Origin: Bryobacterales bacterium
GTDB lineage: Bacteria > Acidobacteriota > Terriglobia > Bryobacterales > Bryobacteraceae
Assembly: GCA_020851655.1 (NCBI GenBank)
Contig: JADZCI010000015.1
Span: forward strand, 1-34,353
DNA: 34,353 bases
Reading direction: 5' to 3'
A program made the translations under genes and the position numbers. This document shows positions 1 to 12,600 of this stretch, piece after piece; within the stretch, counting starts at the first letter, position 1; each line of letters opens with the position of its first letter. The notes under the pieces are model-generated. The model saw only the letters and a program-made list of their open reading frames with translations, made no database searches and had not been told where the DNA came from.

Positions 1-60
1 CAGGCACCGCACCGCGGCCAGCTTGAACTCCTTGGTGAACTGCCTGCGTGAAAGGCTCAT
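1..60 (-). CDS. IS3-like transposase OrfA, N-terminal 20 residues only (partial)
   Basis: An ATG at 60-58 on the minus strand opens a frame reading MSLSRRQFTKEFKLAAVR, which runs off the left edge. This is the typical beginning of the small IS3-family OrfA protein (helix-turn-helix, transposase_8 type), which binds the element ends and is normally joined to the DDE-domain OrfB by frameshifting. Only the first 20 codons are visible, so completeness, the frameshift site and the exact IS group cannot be judged. The 66-bp distance from the presumed element end to this start is normal for the family. Confidence 0.7.
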   Translation of the reverse strand, partial: MSLSRRQFTKEFKLAAVRCL

Positions 61-126
61 GACTCAATTCTCCGTTCAATGGATTTTGAGTCTTAACCGC
101 TTGTCTCAAAACTGGGGGCAAGTCCA
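1..126 (-). mobile_element. Terminal part of an IS3-like insertion sequence, cut by the window edge
   Basis: Read on the minus strand, this segment begins with TGGACTTGCCCCC (126-114), which has the 5'-TG and C-rich look of IS3-family terminal repeats. A transposase start codon follows 66 bp further in. The plus-strand sequence switches at 127 to the coding end of an unrelated methyltransferase-like gene, so 126/127 is the likely insertion junction. The other end of the element and any target duplication lie outside the window. The family assignment rests on the transposase N-terminus and the terminus. It was not checked against an IS database. Confidence 0.7.
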
Positions 127-242
127 TCCCATGCTCTACAAGCGGTACGGCCTGACCAAGGACGAGATTGCTTTTATCGAGTCGCAGGTTGCCGAACACG
201 ACAAAGAACTGTTCGATGAGGACGTCATAGACTTAGGCGACG

Positions 243-250
<8 letters not shown>
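127..250 (+). pseudogene. C-terminal remnant of a DNA (adenine) methyltransferase, truncated by an IS
   Basis: The frame ending at the TAA of 248-250 encodes about 40 residues, including YKRYGLTKDEIAFIES. This motif is common at the extreme C-terminus of Eco57I-like and other restriction-associated adenine methyltransferases. The frame can be read upstream to an ATG inside the IS (23), but that part is antisense to the transposase and not homologous coding sequence. The remnant overlaps the start of the downstream helicase gene by 8 bp, so the two were translationally coupled before the insertion. All catalytic motifs (FxGxG, NPPY) would lie beyond the IS. Either the gene is split across the element or its 5' part is gone. 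The product name rests on the tail motif and the neighbour. Confidence 0.6.
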
Positions 251-2780
<2,530 letters not shown>

Positions 2781-2887
2781 GGAGTAAGCGGTGGCCGCGA
2801 TCCAGGAAGTTACGGAAAGCGGATCAGCCTCAAGGCGATACCATCAGCCGGAGAGAACCGGCGCGCCTTGTTACACTAAGGTCTCTT

Positions 2888-2894
2888 GGGAGGT
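2888..2894 (+). promoter_or_regulatory. Strong Shine-Dalgarno for the Gfo/Idh/MocA gene
   Basis: GGGAGGT lies 6 bp before the ATG at 2901 and supports that start. It sits in the 120-bp gap after the helicase gene, so a new transcription unit probably begins here. A weak TACACT (2872-2877) could be a -10 element, but I see no convincing -35 upstream of it. Confidence 0.6.
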
Positions 2895-2900
2895 ATTTGA

Positions 2901-4088
2901 ATGGGCACCCGCCGTGTTTTTCTCGGCTCCATCGCCACTGGTTTTGCCGCGCTGCAAGGCGCGCCGGGCGGACGCCTCCGGCTCGGGATTATCGGCGCCG
3001 GATCGCGCGGCGTTGGACTGATGAAAGACGCCCTCGCCTGCCCGAACGTCGAATTCGCGGGCGTGGCCGATATCTACACGCGGCGCCTTGAGGCGGCCAA
3101 AACGATCGCACCCGCCGCCAAGACTTACCTCGATTACCGCTATCTGCTCGAAGATTCATCCATCGATGCCGTCATCGTCGCCACTCCGCAGCATCTCCAC
3201 TGCGAGCACTTCACCGCGTCGCTGTCGGCCGGCAAACACGTCTATCAGGAAAAGACCATGGCGTTCACCGTGGCCCACGCCAAGCGCATGCGCGAGGCTT
3301 ACCGCAAAGCCGGTAAGGTCGTTCAAGTCGGGCACCAGTCGCTGTCCTCCGGCATGATGCCGGACGCGCGGAAGTTCCTCAAAGAGGAGCCCATGGGCAA
3401 GGTGACCGCCATCCACATGACCATGTACCGCAATACGCCCCACGGCCAGCCGCAATGGTCCCGTAAGATCGATCCCTCCATGACTCCGGAAAACATCATC
3501 TGGAAATCCTTTCTGGGCGACAACTCCGACCGCCCCTTTGACGCCAACCAGTACATCAACTGGCGCTTCTTCTGGGATTATTCCGGCGGCAACGTCTACG
3601 AGAACATGTGCCACCAGATCGCTTTCTGGTACGGCGCCATGGATTTGAAGATTCCCACCACGGTCGCCATGAACGGCGGCATCTATCTTTGGAAGGACGG
3701 ACGCCAGGTTCCCGATACCATGTGCGTCTCCCTCGAACAGCCCGAAGAGATGCTCATCAGTTGGAACTCCGGCTTCGGCAACGATTACCTGCAGTCGGCC
3801 GAAAACGTGCTCGGCACCGACGGCACCATCACCAAGAACGATACGGGCGTCACCTATTCCCCGCAGAAGGTCAACACCAGGGATCGTGCCGAAAAGTCTC
3901 TCGCCACCCGGACTCCATCCTACGCTCACATGCTGAACTTCGTCGATTGCATCCGCAACGGGGGACAGCCGACCTGCCCGTTTGAAATTGGATTCCGCGT
4001 CTCAATCGCCTGCCGCATGGCGGTGGACAGCTACCGGCGGAAGAAGCCGGTGCGCTGGGATGCGGTCAATGAGGACATCCTGGCGTGA
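2901..4088 (+). CDS. Gfo/Idh/MocA family oxidoreductase, twin-arginine signal
   Basis: This is a 395-residue NAD(P)-dependent sugar or polyol oxidoreductase. The N-terminus has a twin-arginine motif (RRVFLG, 4-9) and a short hydrophobic stretch, so the enzyme is probably exported folded with its cofactor. The Rossmann dinucleotide site is GIIGAGSRG (29-37). The family's catalytic-lysine motif EKP appears as EKT (117-119), and YENMCHQI near 235 supplies the conserved histidine region. Exported Gfo/Idh/MocA proteins are abundant in Acidobacteria and Planctomycetes, where they act on unusual sugars; the substrate here is unknown. The stop codon overlaps the GTG start of the acyl-CoA dehydrogenase (GTGA), so the two are co-translated although no metabolic link is obvious. 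Confidence 0.88.
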   Translation: MGTRRVFLGSIATGFAALQGAPGGRLRLGIIGAGSRGVGLMKDALACPNVEFAGVADIYTRRLEAAKTIAPAAKTYLDYRYLLEDSSIDAVIVATPQHLHCEHFTASLSAGKHVYQEKTMAFTVAHAKRMREAYRKAGKVVQVGHQSLSSGMMPDARKFLKEEPMGKVTAIHMTMYRNTPHGQPQWSRKIDPSMTPENIIWKSFLGDNSDRPFDANQYINWRFFWDYSGGNVYENMCHQIAFWYGAMDLKIPTTVAMNGGIYLWKDGRQVPDTMCVSLEQPEEMLISWNSGFGNDYLQSAENVLGTDGTITKNDTGVTYSPQKVNTRDRAEKSLATRTPSYAHMLNFVDCIRNGGQPTCPFEIGFRVSIACRMAVDSYRRKKPVRWDAVNEDILA

Positions 4089-5230
4089 ACTTCGAATTTT
4101 CCGCCGAGCAGGAACAGCTCCGGCGAGAAGTGGCGGAGTTCGCCCGGTTCGAGATCGCGCCGCATGTCCGTGAGTGGGATGAGCACCAGAAGTTTCCCCT
4201 GGAAACCGTCAAGAAGCTCGGAGCGCTCGGCTATCTGGGCGTCGTCTTTCCCGAGGAGTACGGCGGAGCGGGGCTGACCTACATCGATTACGTGATCGTG
4301 ATCGAGGAGCTGGCGCGCGTCGACCCCAGCGTGGGCTTGATCGTCGCCGCCCACAATTCGCTTTGCGCCAACCACATCTACACGGCAGGAAACGACGAGC
4401 AGAAGCGCAAGTATCTGTCCAAGCTCGCCACCGGTGAATGGTTGGGCTGCTGGTCTCTCACCGAGCCGGAAGCCGGTTCCGACGCCGGCGGAACTCGAAC
4501 CAAAGCCGTCAAAGAGGACGGCGATTGGGTGCTCAACGGGGCCAAGACTTTCTGCACCAATGCCCACCAGGCGCAGGTGTGCGTCGCCATGGCGGTGACC
4601 GACCGCGCCGCGGCGCATCGCGGCATCTCCGCGTTTATCGTCGAAGCCGGAACTCCCGGCTACCAGCTCGGCAAAAAGGAAAACAAGCTCGGGATGCGCG
4701 CCAGCGACACCGGCGAGGTGATCTTCACCGATTGCCGCCTGCCCGCCGGCCAGTTGCTCGGCAAGCAAGGCGAGGGCTTTGTTGACAGCCTGCGCATCCT
4801 CGATGGCGGCCGCATTTCCATTGCCGCGCTCTCCATCGGCACGGCGCTCGGCGCCTACGACGCGGCGCTCGCCTATTCCAAGCACCGCAAACAGTTCGGG
4901 CGCTTCATCTCGGAATTCCAGGCCATCCAGCACAAGCTGGTGGACATGGCGACCGGCATCGAGGCTTCCCGCCTGCTGACCTACCGCGCCGCGGCGCTCA
5001 AGGATCAAGGCAAGCGTGTGACGCGCGACTCGGCCATGGCCAAACTCTTCGCCTCCGAGACCGCCGTGCGCGTCTGCGACGAGGCGCTTCAAATCCACGG
5101 CGGCTACGGCTTCATCAAAGACTATCCGGTTGAAAAGTTCTATCGGGACGTGAAACTCTGCACCATTGGCGAGGGCACGAGCGAGATCCAGCGGCTGGTC
5201 ATCGCGCGCCAGTTGCTCCAGAACGAATGA
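4085..5230 (+). CDS. Acyl-CoA dehydrogenase (short-chain type)
   Basis: This 381-residue flavoprotein has the normal length for a short/branched-chain acyl-CoA dehydrogenase. Family features include the FAD/substrate motif in [14 protein letters not shown] (about 120-133), the second signature [19 protein letters not shown] near 340, and the catalytic base Glu363 in GEGTSEIQ. It oxidises an acyl-CoA to the 2-enoyl-CoA in the cytoplasm and passes electrons to electron-transfer flavoprotein. The GTG start overlaps the previous stop, and its own stop overlaps the ATG of the MeaB gene. The pairing with MeaB fits branched-chain amino-acid or propionate-type acyl-CoA catabolism, but the exact chain specificity cannot be read from the sequence. 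Confidence 0.93.
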   Translation: MNFEFSAEQEQLRREVAEFARFEIAPHVREWDEHQKFPLETVKKLGALGYLGVVFPEEYGGAGLTYIDYVIVIEELARVDPSVGLIVAAHNSLCANHIYTAGNDEQKRKYLSKLATGEWLGCWSLTEPEAGSDAGGTRTKAVKEDGDWVLNGAKTFCTNAHQAQVCVAMAVTDRAAAHRGISAFIVEAGTPGYQLGKKENKLGMRASDTGEVIFTDCRLPAGQLLGKQGEGFVDSLRILDGGRISIAALSIGTALGAYDAALAYSKHRKQFGRFISEFQAIQHKLVDMATGIEASRLLTYRAAALKDQGKRVTRDSAMAKLFASETAVRVCDEALQIHGGYGFIKDYPVEKFYRDVKLCTIGEGTSEIQRLVIARQLLQNE

Positions 5231-6114
5231 ACCCGCTCGTTCAACGCGTCTTGTCGCGCAGCGATGTGCGAGCCGTCGCCCGCGCCGCCACGTTGATTGA
5301 GAATCGCGGCCCCCAAGCCACGGACCTCCTGCGCGAACTGTTCCTTCATACCGGACAGGCGCGCGTCATCGGAATCACCGGCCCGCCGGGCGCCGGAAAA
5401 AGCACGCTTGTTTCACAGTTGATCGGAGCGTTCCGGGCGCTGGACAAACGCGTCGGCGTCATCGCCGTCGATCCCTCGAGCCCGCTTACCGGAGGCGCCA
5501 TCCTCGGTGACCGCGTGCGCATGCTCGAGCATCACGGCGACAACAGTGTGTTCATCCGTTCGCTCGCCACGCGGGGCGCGCTCGGCGGCCTCGCCTCGGC
5601 AACCTTGGACCTGGTGCTGCTGCTCGACGCGGCGGGCTTCGATCCCATCCTCATCGAAACCGTCGGCGTGGGCCAGGACGAAGTCGATGTCGCACACGTC
5701 GCCGGAACCGTCGTGGTGGTGCTGGTCCCGAACATGGGCGACGACGTTCAGGCCATTAAAGCGGGAATCCTCGAAATAGCCAGCGTGCTCGTCATCAACA
5801 AGGCCGACCTCGACGGCGCCGGGAAACTCGAGCGCGAGTTGGACGCCTTCTCCGTGCCCGTCTGCCGCACCGTCGCCACCACCGGCGCCGGCGTCGCGGA
5901 ACTGGTGGCGGCTCTACCCGCGGCGCCCAGCCGTGACACCCGCGCCGTTTGGGAGTCGCGCCTGCGCGTCATGCTTCGCGAGCGTCTCGAAGCCCTGCTC
6001 CCGGCCGCCGAACTGAGTGAGGCCGCCTCCAGCGTGGCGCGGCGCCAGCAGGACCCGTATGCGATCTTGGACAATTGGATGAAACATTATTTCTCGAGGA
6101 GCGTTCAGCGTTGA
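5227..6114 (+). CDS. meaB: Methylmalonyl-CoA mutase-associated GTPase MeaB (ArgK family)
   Basis: This 295-residue G3E-type P-loop GTPase has Walker [10 protein letters not shown] (52-60), [16 protein letters not shown] (81-96) as the base/magnesium region, [11 protein letters not shown] (144-154) as the Walker B/switch region and NKAD (191-194) for guanine recognition. MeaB proteins chaperone adenosylcobalamin-dependent methylmalonyl-CoA mutase: they gate cofactor loading and protect the enzyme from inactivation. The gene overlaps the acyl-CoA dehydrogenase by ATGA and the following phosphorylase by TTGA. No mutase gene lies in this window, so the client must be encoded elsewhere. Length is slightly short of the common 310-330 residues but all motifs are intact. 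Confidence 0.92.
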   Translation: MNPLVQRVLSRSDVRAVARAATLIENRGPQATDLLRELFLHTGQARVIGITGPPGAGKSTLVSQLIGAFRALDKRVGVIAVDPSSPLTGGAILGDRVRMLEHHGDNSVFIRSLATRGALGGLASATLDLVLLLDAAGFDPILIETVGVGQDEVDVAHVAGTVVVVLVPNMGDDVQAIKAGILEIASVLVINKADLDGAGKLERELDAFSVPVCRTVATTGAGVAELVAALPAAPSRDTRAVWESRLRVMLRERLEALLPAAELSEAASSVARRQQDPYAILDNWMKHYFSRSVQR

Positions 6115-6977
6115 CCCCTGAAATTGGAATCATCGGCGGAAGCGGGCTCTACTCCATGCCCGGCTTCACCGGTCAACAGGAAGTCCGGGTGGAAACACCC
6201 TGGGGCGATCCCTCCGGCGCCTACATGGTGGGCCTGCTTGAAGGCAAGGCCGTCGCCTTTCTCGCCCGCCATGGCCGCGGCCATCGCATCAGCCCTTCGG
6301 AGTTGAACTTCCGCGCCAATATCTGGGGCTTGAAGAAGCTGGGCGTCAAGCAAGTCATCTCGCTCAGCGCCGTCGGGTCGCTCAAAGAGGAACACCGCCC
6401 GCTGGAGTTCGTGATTCCCGACCAGTTCTTCGACCGCACCCGCGGACGGGTTTCAACATTCTTCGGCGAAGGACTGGTGGCCCACATCAGCTTCGCCGAA
6501 CCTGTGTGCAACCATCTGGCCGCGGTCCTGTACGAAGCCTGCAAGCAAGCCGGCGTTGTCGCCAAGCTCGGCGGAACCTACCTGTGCATGGAAGGACCCG
6601 CCTTCTCCACCAAAGCCGAATCCAATGTCTATCGAAGCATGGGCATGGACGTGATCGGTATGACGAATCTTCAGGAAGCCAAGCTGGCGCGCGAAGCCGA
6701 ACTCTGCTACTCCACCATCGCCATGGTGACCGACTACGACTGCTGGCATCCCGATCATGACGCCGTGACCGTCACCGACATTATCCGGAACCTGACCTTG
6801 AACGCCGAACACGCCGCGAAAGTCGTGGCCTTGGCCGTCAAGCGGCTGGACACGAGTTCGCGGCCCTGCAAGTGTTCGGACGCGCTGGCCCACGCGCTGA
6901 TTACCGACAAGAGCGTGGTGCCCGCGGCGGCGCGCAAGAAACTGGAGTTGCTGATTGGAAAGTATTTCGAGCCGTGA
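6111..6977 (+). CDS. mtnP: S-methyl-5'-thioadenosine phosphorylase
   Basis: This purine nucleoside phosphorylase-family enzyme cleaves methylthioadenosine with phosphate to adenine and 5-methylthioribose-1-phosphate in the methionine salvage pathway. The sequence shows GIIGGSGLY (phosphate loop), ARHGRGH, PSELNFRANIW, MEGPAFST and GMTNLQEAKLAREAELCY. VTDYDCW follows, whose two aspartates contact the adenine base in MTAP-type enzymes. I choose the TTG at 6111: it overlaps the meaB stop by 4 bp like its upstream neighbours, has GAGGAG about 10 bp before it, and puts the conserved GGSGLY close to the N-terminus (288 residues). An in-frame ATG at 6075 would add 12 residues and a 40-bp overlap. 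A related specificity such as methylthioinosine cannot be excluded. Confidence 0.9.
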   Translation: MTPEIGIIGGSGLYSMPGFTGQQEVRVETPWGDPSGAYMVGLLEGKAVAFLARHGRGHRISPSELNFRANIWGLKKLGVKQVISLSAVGSLKEEHRPLEFVIPDQFFDRTRGRVSTFFGEGLVAHISFAEPVCNHLAAVLYEACKQAGVVAKLGGTYLCMEGPAFSTKAESNVYRSMGMDVIGMTNLQEAKLAREAELCYSTIAMVTDYDCWHPDHDAVTVTDIIRNLTLNAEHAAKVVALAVKRLDTSSRPCKCSDALAHALITDKSVVPAAARKKLELLIGKYFEP

Positions 6978-8187
6978 TCTCGCCCAATCCCTCCTGAACC
7001 ATTACATTGAAGGCCGCCCGGAACCGGACGGGTACCTGCGGGAACTGGTTGCGCGCGCCTCATCCGGCGATGCGGAACTGGCGGCGTTCGCCAGCAAGGC
7101 CCTGTTCGGCATCCTGATCGAAGGCCTGGCCGACCGCTTCGAACCGGCTCTTTGCGATGCCTACGCCTCGCTCTTTGCACGTGTGCTTGAACAAATCCAC
7201 GGAATCGATCCGGCGAGCCTCATGGCGCGCTATCGCGCCCTGCAATCTCCGGACAAAATGCCCGCCAACCCCGAGCGCGTGATCGTGCTGTCCCGCGTCA
7301 CGCTCGGCGCCGACGTCGCCATCACCAGCATCCTGCTCGACGCCGCCAAACAGAAATTTCCCAAAGCCGCCATCGGGCTGGCCGGCTCGCACAAAGCCTG
7401 GGAGTTGTTTGAAAAAGATCCGCGCATCCACCATGTCCCGGTTCCTTATCCGCGCTCGGGAACTCTGCGCGGCCGTTTGGCCCCGTGGGCGGATCTCGAC
7501 CGCATCGCCAGCGAGCCGGGAACACTCGTCCTCGATCCGGATTCGCGTCTCACCCAACTCGGCATGCTGCCCGTGGGCGACCCCGCGCGCTACCTGTGGT
7601 TCCCCAGCCGGTCCTTCGGCGGCGGTTCGGCGGATAGCTTGCCCGCGCTGGCCGCCCGCTGGGTGCGCGGCCGCCTGGGTGTGGACGAAGCCGTGCCCTA
7701 CATCGCGCCCAAGTTCCGCTTCAATTTTGAAGGGCAGCGCATCGCGGCGGTCAGTCTTGGCGTCGGTGAAAATCCGGCCAAGCGCATGGACGAAGAGTTC
7801 GAGGCCGGCTTGCTGCGCCTGCTGGCCTCCAACATGGATGCCGTCATCGCCGATCGCGGCGCGGGTGGCGAAGAAGCCGCAAGAGTCGAACGCGCCATCG
7901 CCAGGTCAGGCGCCGAAATCGGCATTCACGACGGAGCCTTTGCCTCCTTCGCCGCGCTGATTGCCGCCAGCTCGTTCTACGCCGGCTACGACTCGGCCGG
8001 CCAGCACGTCGCCGCCGCGCTGGGCGTGCCCATGGCCACCGTTTTCAAGGGCTACGTGTCTGAACGGATGTTCCAGCGCTGGTATCCGGATGGTCCCGGT
8101 CCACGCACGGTGATTCGAGTCGAAGGCCAGTCGAACGGCCTCGTCCTCGCCGGCGTCGAAGCCGCACTCCGTGCCGCGGCGCCGTAA
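6955..8187 (+). CDS. Glycosyltransferase family 9-like (heptosyltransferase-like) protein
   Basis: This 410-residue protein has a GT-B-like layout. The first ~90 residues are a helical segment. An N-terminal Rossmann-like half follows (VIVLSRVTLGADVAITSILLDAA, AIGLAGSHKAWELF). The C-terminal half has VSLGVGENPAKRM and a stretch around 325-370 where AALIAASSFYAGYDS and AAALGVPMATVFKG mirror the GT9 pattern in which the enzyme grips the sugar nucleotide. GT9 members add heptose or related sugars to lipopolysaccharide. Conservation is partial, so the donor and acceptor are unknown and an atypical role is possible. The TTG start overlaps the phosphorylase gene by 23 bp, making it the last member of the plus-strand chain; it ends 11 bp before the convergent DUF1501 gene. 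Confidence 0.6.
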   Translation: MESISSRDLAQSLLNHYIEGRPEPDGYLRELVARASSGDAELAAFASKALFGILIEGLADRFEPALCDAYASLFARVLEQIHGIDPASLMARYRALQSPDKMPANPERVIVLSRVTLGADVAITSILLDAAKQKFPKAAIGLAGSHKAWELFEKDPRIHHVPVPYPRSGTLRGRLAPWADLDRIASEPGTLVLDPDSRLTQLGMLPVGDPARYLWFPSRSFGGGSADSLPALAARWVRGRLGVDEAVPYIAPKFRFNFEGQRIAAVSLGVGENPAKRMDEEFEAGLLRLLASNMDAVIADRGAGGEEAARVERAIARSGAEIGIHDGAFASFAALIAASSFYAGYDSAGQHVAAALGVPMATVFKGYVSERMFQRWYPDGPGPRTVIRVEGQSNGLVLAGVEAALRAAAP

Positions 8188-8198
8188 AGCCGCGCGCA

Positions 8199-9602
8199 CT
8201 ACGCCAGAATCTCCTTCACCAACTCCCCCGCGGTCCCCGTCAACCGGACATCGAGACCCTGAAACTTCACCGTCATCCGCTTGTGATCGATTCCCAGCAG
8301 GTGCAGCATGGTCGCGTGGAAGTCGTGGACGCTGACCGGACTCTCCACCGCCGCATAACCCAGGTCGTCGGTTGCGCCGTGGCTGATTCCCGGCTTGAAT
8401 CCGCCGCCCGCCACCATGAACGAGAAGCCCTTGATGTGGTGGTCCCGGCCATCCCCGCCCTGCGACATCGGCGTCCGCCCGAATTCCCCGCCCCACACCA
8501 CGATCGTGTCGTCCAGCAGCCCGCGCTGCTTCAAATCCGAGATCAATGCCGCGGTCGGCTTGTCGGTCTCTTCCGCCTTTAGCGGAATGTTCTGCTTGAT
8601 GCCCGCATGGTGATCCCAGTCGCGGTGATAAAGCTGGATGAACCTCACACCGCGTTCCGCCAGCCGCCGCGCCAGCAGGCAGTTCGACGCAAACGATCCG
8701 TCGCCGGGTTTGGCGCCATAGGCTTCGAGAACGCTCGCCGGCTCCTTGCTCATGTCCATCAGTCCCGGAACGCTCGACTGCATCTTGAACGCCATCTCGT
8801 ACTGCGCAATCCGCGTCAGAATCTCCGGATCCTGTAGCGCCGCATTCTGCGCCTGGTTGAGCCGGTTGATGGCGTCAATCGACTCCTTTTGCGCGGCCGC
8901 CGCCATGCCGGGAGGGTTCTGAATATAGAGCACCGGGTCGCCCACCGAATTCAGCTTCACGCCTTGAAACTTGCTCGGCAGCATCCCGGCCGACCATTGC
9001 CGCGCGGCGATGGGTTGATTCTGCCCGCCCTTGCCCGACGAGAACAGAACCACGTAGCCCGGCAACTCGTCCGTTTCCGCACCCAATCCGTACAGCACCC
9101 ACGAACCCATGCTCGGACGTCCGGCAATGATCGAACCCGTGTTCATCACCGTGTGCGCCGGGTCGTGATTGATCTGCTCGGTCCACATCGAACGGATGAT
9201 GCACACATCGTCGGCCACGCTGCCGATGTGCGGAAACAGCTCGATCATCTCCTGGCCCGACTTCCCAAATTTTTTAAAGCCGTACTGCGGGCCGAAACAA
9301 ACCAGCGGGCGTCCCTGCAACTGCGCGATTTGCTGCCCCTTGGTGAACGACTCGGGCATCCCTTTGCCGTGCATCTCAGCCAGCTTGGGCTTCGAGTCGA
9401 ACGTCTCCAGGTGCGACGGTCCCCCGGCCTGGTACAGAAAGATGACGCGCTTGGCCTTGGCCGGATAGTGCAGCGGATTCACCGCGCCGGGAAACCCTGT
9501 CTTGGGCGGAGCGCCCCACAACGTTCGCAGAGCCATGGCCCCGAGACCGGCGACTCCGCGCCCGAGAAATGTTCTGCGCTGAATTTCGAAAATGTCTTTC
9601 AT
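8199..9602 (-). CDS. DUF1501 family secreted protein (sulfatase/alkaline phosphatase-like fold), copy 1
   Basis: This 467-residue protein carries a twin-arginine signal (RRTFLG, 9-14, then a hydrophobic stretch) and the DUF1501 hallmarks: AKRVIFLYQAGGPSHLETFD near 50-70, SMGSWVLYGLG, a [15 protein letters not shown] block, [22 protein letters not shown] and a final HLLGIDHKRMTVKFQGLDVRLT. The family belongs to the alkaline-phosphatase/sulfatase superfamily by fold, and the many His and Asp residues suggest metal binding. No reaction has been established for it as far as I know. It is almost always encoded next to PSD1 (DUF1549/DUF1553) proteins, and here it starts 6 bp after one. It is the last gene of the long minus-strand operon. 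Confidence 0.9.
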   Translation of the reverse strand: MKDIFEIQRRTFLGRGVAGLGAMALRTLWGAPPKTGFPGAVNPLHYPAKAKRVIFLYQAGGPSHLETFDSKPKLAEMHGKGMPESFTKGQQIAQLQGRPLVCFGPQYGFKKFGKSGQEMIELFPHIGSVADDVCIIRSMWTEQINHDPAHTVMNTGSIIAGRPSMGSWVLYGLGAETDELPGYVVLFSSGKGGQNQPIAARQWSAGMLPSKFQGVKLNSVGDPVLYIQNPPGMAAAAQKESIDAINRLNQAQNAALQDPEILTRIAQYEMAFKMQSSVPGLMDMSKEPASVLEAYGAKPGDGSFASNCLLARRLAERGVRFIQLYHRDWDHHAGIKQNIPLKAEETDKPTAALISDLKQRGLLDDTIVVWGGEFGRTPMSQGGDGRDHHIKGFSFMVAGGGFKPGISHGATDDLGYAAVESPVSVHDFHATMLHLLGIDHKRMTVKFQGLDVRLTGTAGELVKEILA

Positions 9603-9608
9603 CGGCGT

Positions 9609-12600
9609 CTAATTCCTGGTAACGGTCTCGTGCATGTTGAGGACGGCTCGCGTCACAGTCATCATCGCCGCCAAGTCCACCGGATTCGCCTTGGCCGCGG
9701 CGGGCGCTTCGCCCACTCCGATAAATTGACGCGCGCGCTCCGGCGAGGCCTTGAACCGCGCCAGCGACTTCCGGTAAAGGCCGGTCAGCACCTGCGCCTC
9801 GGCCGCCGTCGGAGGACGCTGAACCGCCCGCTGGAATGTCCAGTTGATGCGCTGGCTGAGCGAACCCCCGCCTTGCGCCAGCGTGTTCTGCGCAAACACA
9901 CGCGCCGCCTCGACAAACTCCGGATCGTTCAACAGCACCAGCGCTTGGAGTGGCGTGTTCGACGTCACCCGGTTCACCGCGCACTCTTCGCGCGTTGGAG
10001 CGTCAAAGGCCAGCAGCGCGGGATGCAGAAAACTCCGCTGCCAAAACGTGTATAGCGACCGCCGGTGAAGGTCGTCACCGCGGCTGGCCGAATAGTCCCG
10101 CTTCGGAAAGTTCAGCGCCGCCAAATACCCGTCCGGCTGCACCGGCCTCACGCTCGGGCCACCGAACTTTTCCACCAGCAACCCTGACGAAGCAAGCGCG
10201 ATGTCGCGAACAATCTCGGCATCCACGCGGAACCGGTTCTGGCGCGCCAGCAACCTGTTCTCCGGATCCTTCGCCTTCACTTCCGGCCGCGGAAGCGAGC
10301 TCTGCCGGTAGGTGTCGCTCAACACGATCGTACGAATCAGGTGCTTGACATCCCACGCATGCGCGCCTTCGCCTTGGTAGCGCGGCAGCATGAACTCCGC
10401 CGCAAGCCAGTCGAGAACCTCCTGGTGCGTCGGCCACTCGCCCTGCGAACCCAGATCGTCCAGAGCCTTCGACAGCCCCTGCCCAAAGAATTCGCGCCAC
10501 ATGCGGTTCACGAATACGCGCGCGGTGAGCGGATTGTCCGCCGACACCAGCCAGTTGGCCAGATCGAGCCGCGTTGGATTGGCGGAGGGCAGCTTCCCGA
10601 GAAACGCGGGAATCGCCGGCTTCACCACTTCGCCCGAATCATCCATGAAATTACCGCGCGCCAGCACCCGCGTAATCTCCGGTTCGGTCCGGTCCGAGTA
10701 GACGACCCTCGGTATCTGAGCGTTCAGCATGTCGCGCCGCGCTCTCAGGTTGGCCAGCTCGATCTCGCTGGCTTGAAATTCCGGCGATGCCCACACCAGG
10801 TACTCCGCCAGAGCCTTGCTCTCTTCCGCGGTCCGCCTTGCGGCGGGAACTTTCAATGCGGCCAGCGCCTCTTCGGGCAGTCCTTCCTCGTCCGTCTTGC
10901 GGTCCCGCGATCCGATCGCCGTCGTGCCCGGCCAGGCATACGTGGCTGCGGAAACCGCCACCCGGAAGCGCCCCAACACCGCCCGGCGGTACTTGGAATC
11001 ATGCCGCAGGCGAATCGCAATGACATCGCTCTCCGAAGTCTCCAGCGGCGCGCCCAGCCGCAGCGCCAGAAATACGTTGCGGCCCTCGCCGTACATCGTC
11101 ACTCCCCAGCCCGTCGCCGGATCCGCGTCCAGAACCGCCATCACCGGATGCTCGGGCACCGGATACAGAACGTTGTCCGTCGCCAGCACCAGTGGAATCG
11201 GACGCCCGTTCACCGCCGCTTCAAACCCGGTCAGCACAAAACGGTCCGCCCCACGCGCGACACGCATTCCAGGCAGGCTCTCGTCTTGAATCACCTCCAG
11301 CCCCAGCGCCGTCCACTTGCCCGCCCCGGGCTTGAACGTCACTGTGTAGGTCTCATTGTCCGGGTTGGGACCCGAAGCGGCAATCGTTCCATGGCCGGGC
11401 TTCTTCTCCGAGACCAGCGAACCGCGGAAGTCGTACATGCTGTCCAGCGGCTCTTCGTTGTAGATGGTGAGCTTCGAGCCATTCTGCGAAGCCGCCGTCA
11501 GTGGTCGCGGAAATTGCCACGCCAGCTTGCCCGCCTTCACATCGTCCAGCAACCCCGCTGGAACCGGCGGCGTCTGCGCCGCCATCCGCCGCTCCATTTC
11601 CTCGATGCGCGCCCTCAATTCCGCCAACTCGTCCCGTTGCGCCGCGGTGGGCAAGGCCAGCAGCGATCCCCACGCGTTCTTGCCGCGGTCCGGAACCAGG
11701 CCCGTCTCCTTGATATCGGCGAAGAACGCCTTCATCGAATAGAAGTCCTTCTGCGTGAAAGGATCGAACTTGTGATCGTGGCATTCCGCGCACCCCATCG
11801 TGCTGCCCAGCCAGACGTTGCTGGTCGTGCGCACCCGGTCGGCGCCGTACTTGGCCAGGTACTCCTTGGGTTGGAGACCGCCTTCGGCTGAAGTCCGCGT
11901 CATCCGGTTGTAGGCCGAACCGGTCCAGGCATCGACTCCGGACAGGAAGTCGCCCGCCAACTGTTCCCGCGTGAATTGGTCGAAAGGTTTGTTGTCGCGG
12001 AACGACCGCAGCACATAGTCGCGGTACGGCCACGCGGGCCAGGGGTTGTCGCCGTGAAATCCGCACGTGTCGGCGTAGCGCACCGCGTCGAGCCACAACA
12101 GCGCCTGCTTTTCCGCGTAGCGCGGCGATGCCAGCAGGCGGTCGACAACTCTCGTCCAGGCCCCGGCTGAATCGTCGGCCAGAAACGCCTTCACCTCGTC
12201 CGGCGCCGGAGGAAGCCCCGTCAGATCCAGCGTCACCCGGCGGATCTGCGTGATCTTGTCCGCTGCCGCCGAAGCAGTCAGACCCTCCTTGGCCAGGCGC
12301 GCCAGCACAAATGAGTCAATCGGGTTCCCCTCGGTGGGCGCCGCCGGCCGCCGCACCGGCGAATAGGCCCAGTGGCCCTCATACTTGGCGCCCTCGGCCA
12401 CCCACTGCCGGATCGTGCGCTTCTGCGCCTCCGTCAGTTCCTTATGTGCGGCCTTCGGCGGCATGATCTGCGCCGGGTTGGCCGCGAAAATCCGCCGGAT
12501 GATGTTGCTCTTGTCCGGATCGCCGGGCACGATCGGCGAAACGCCCGCGCGGTTGGGCTTCAGCGCCTCCTCCCGAATATCCAGGCGCAGATTCATCATG

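Noticed and set aside
23..130. A start for the small gene at 23
   Set aside because: This part lies inside the IS and is antisense to the transposase start, so it only extends the methyltransferase remnant by chance.
8188..8198. A terminator between the convergent GT9-like and DUF1501 genes
   Set aside because: The gap is only 11 bp and no hairpin followed by a T-run is visible in either direction.
10341..11891. A 516-codon plus-strand frame
   Set aside because: Antisense to PSD1 copy 1, low complexity (Arg, Gln, His), no motifs and no ribosome site.
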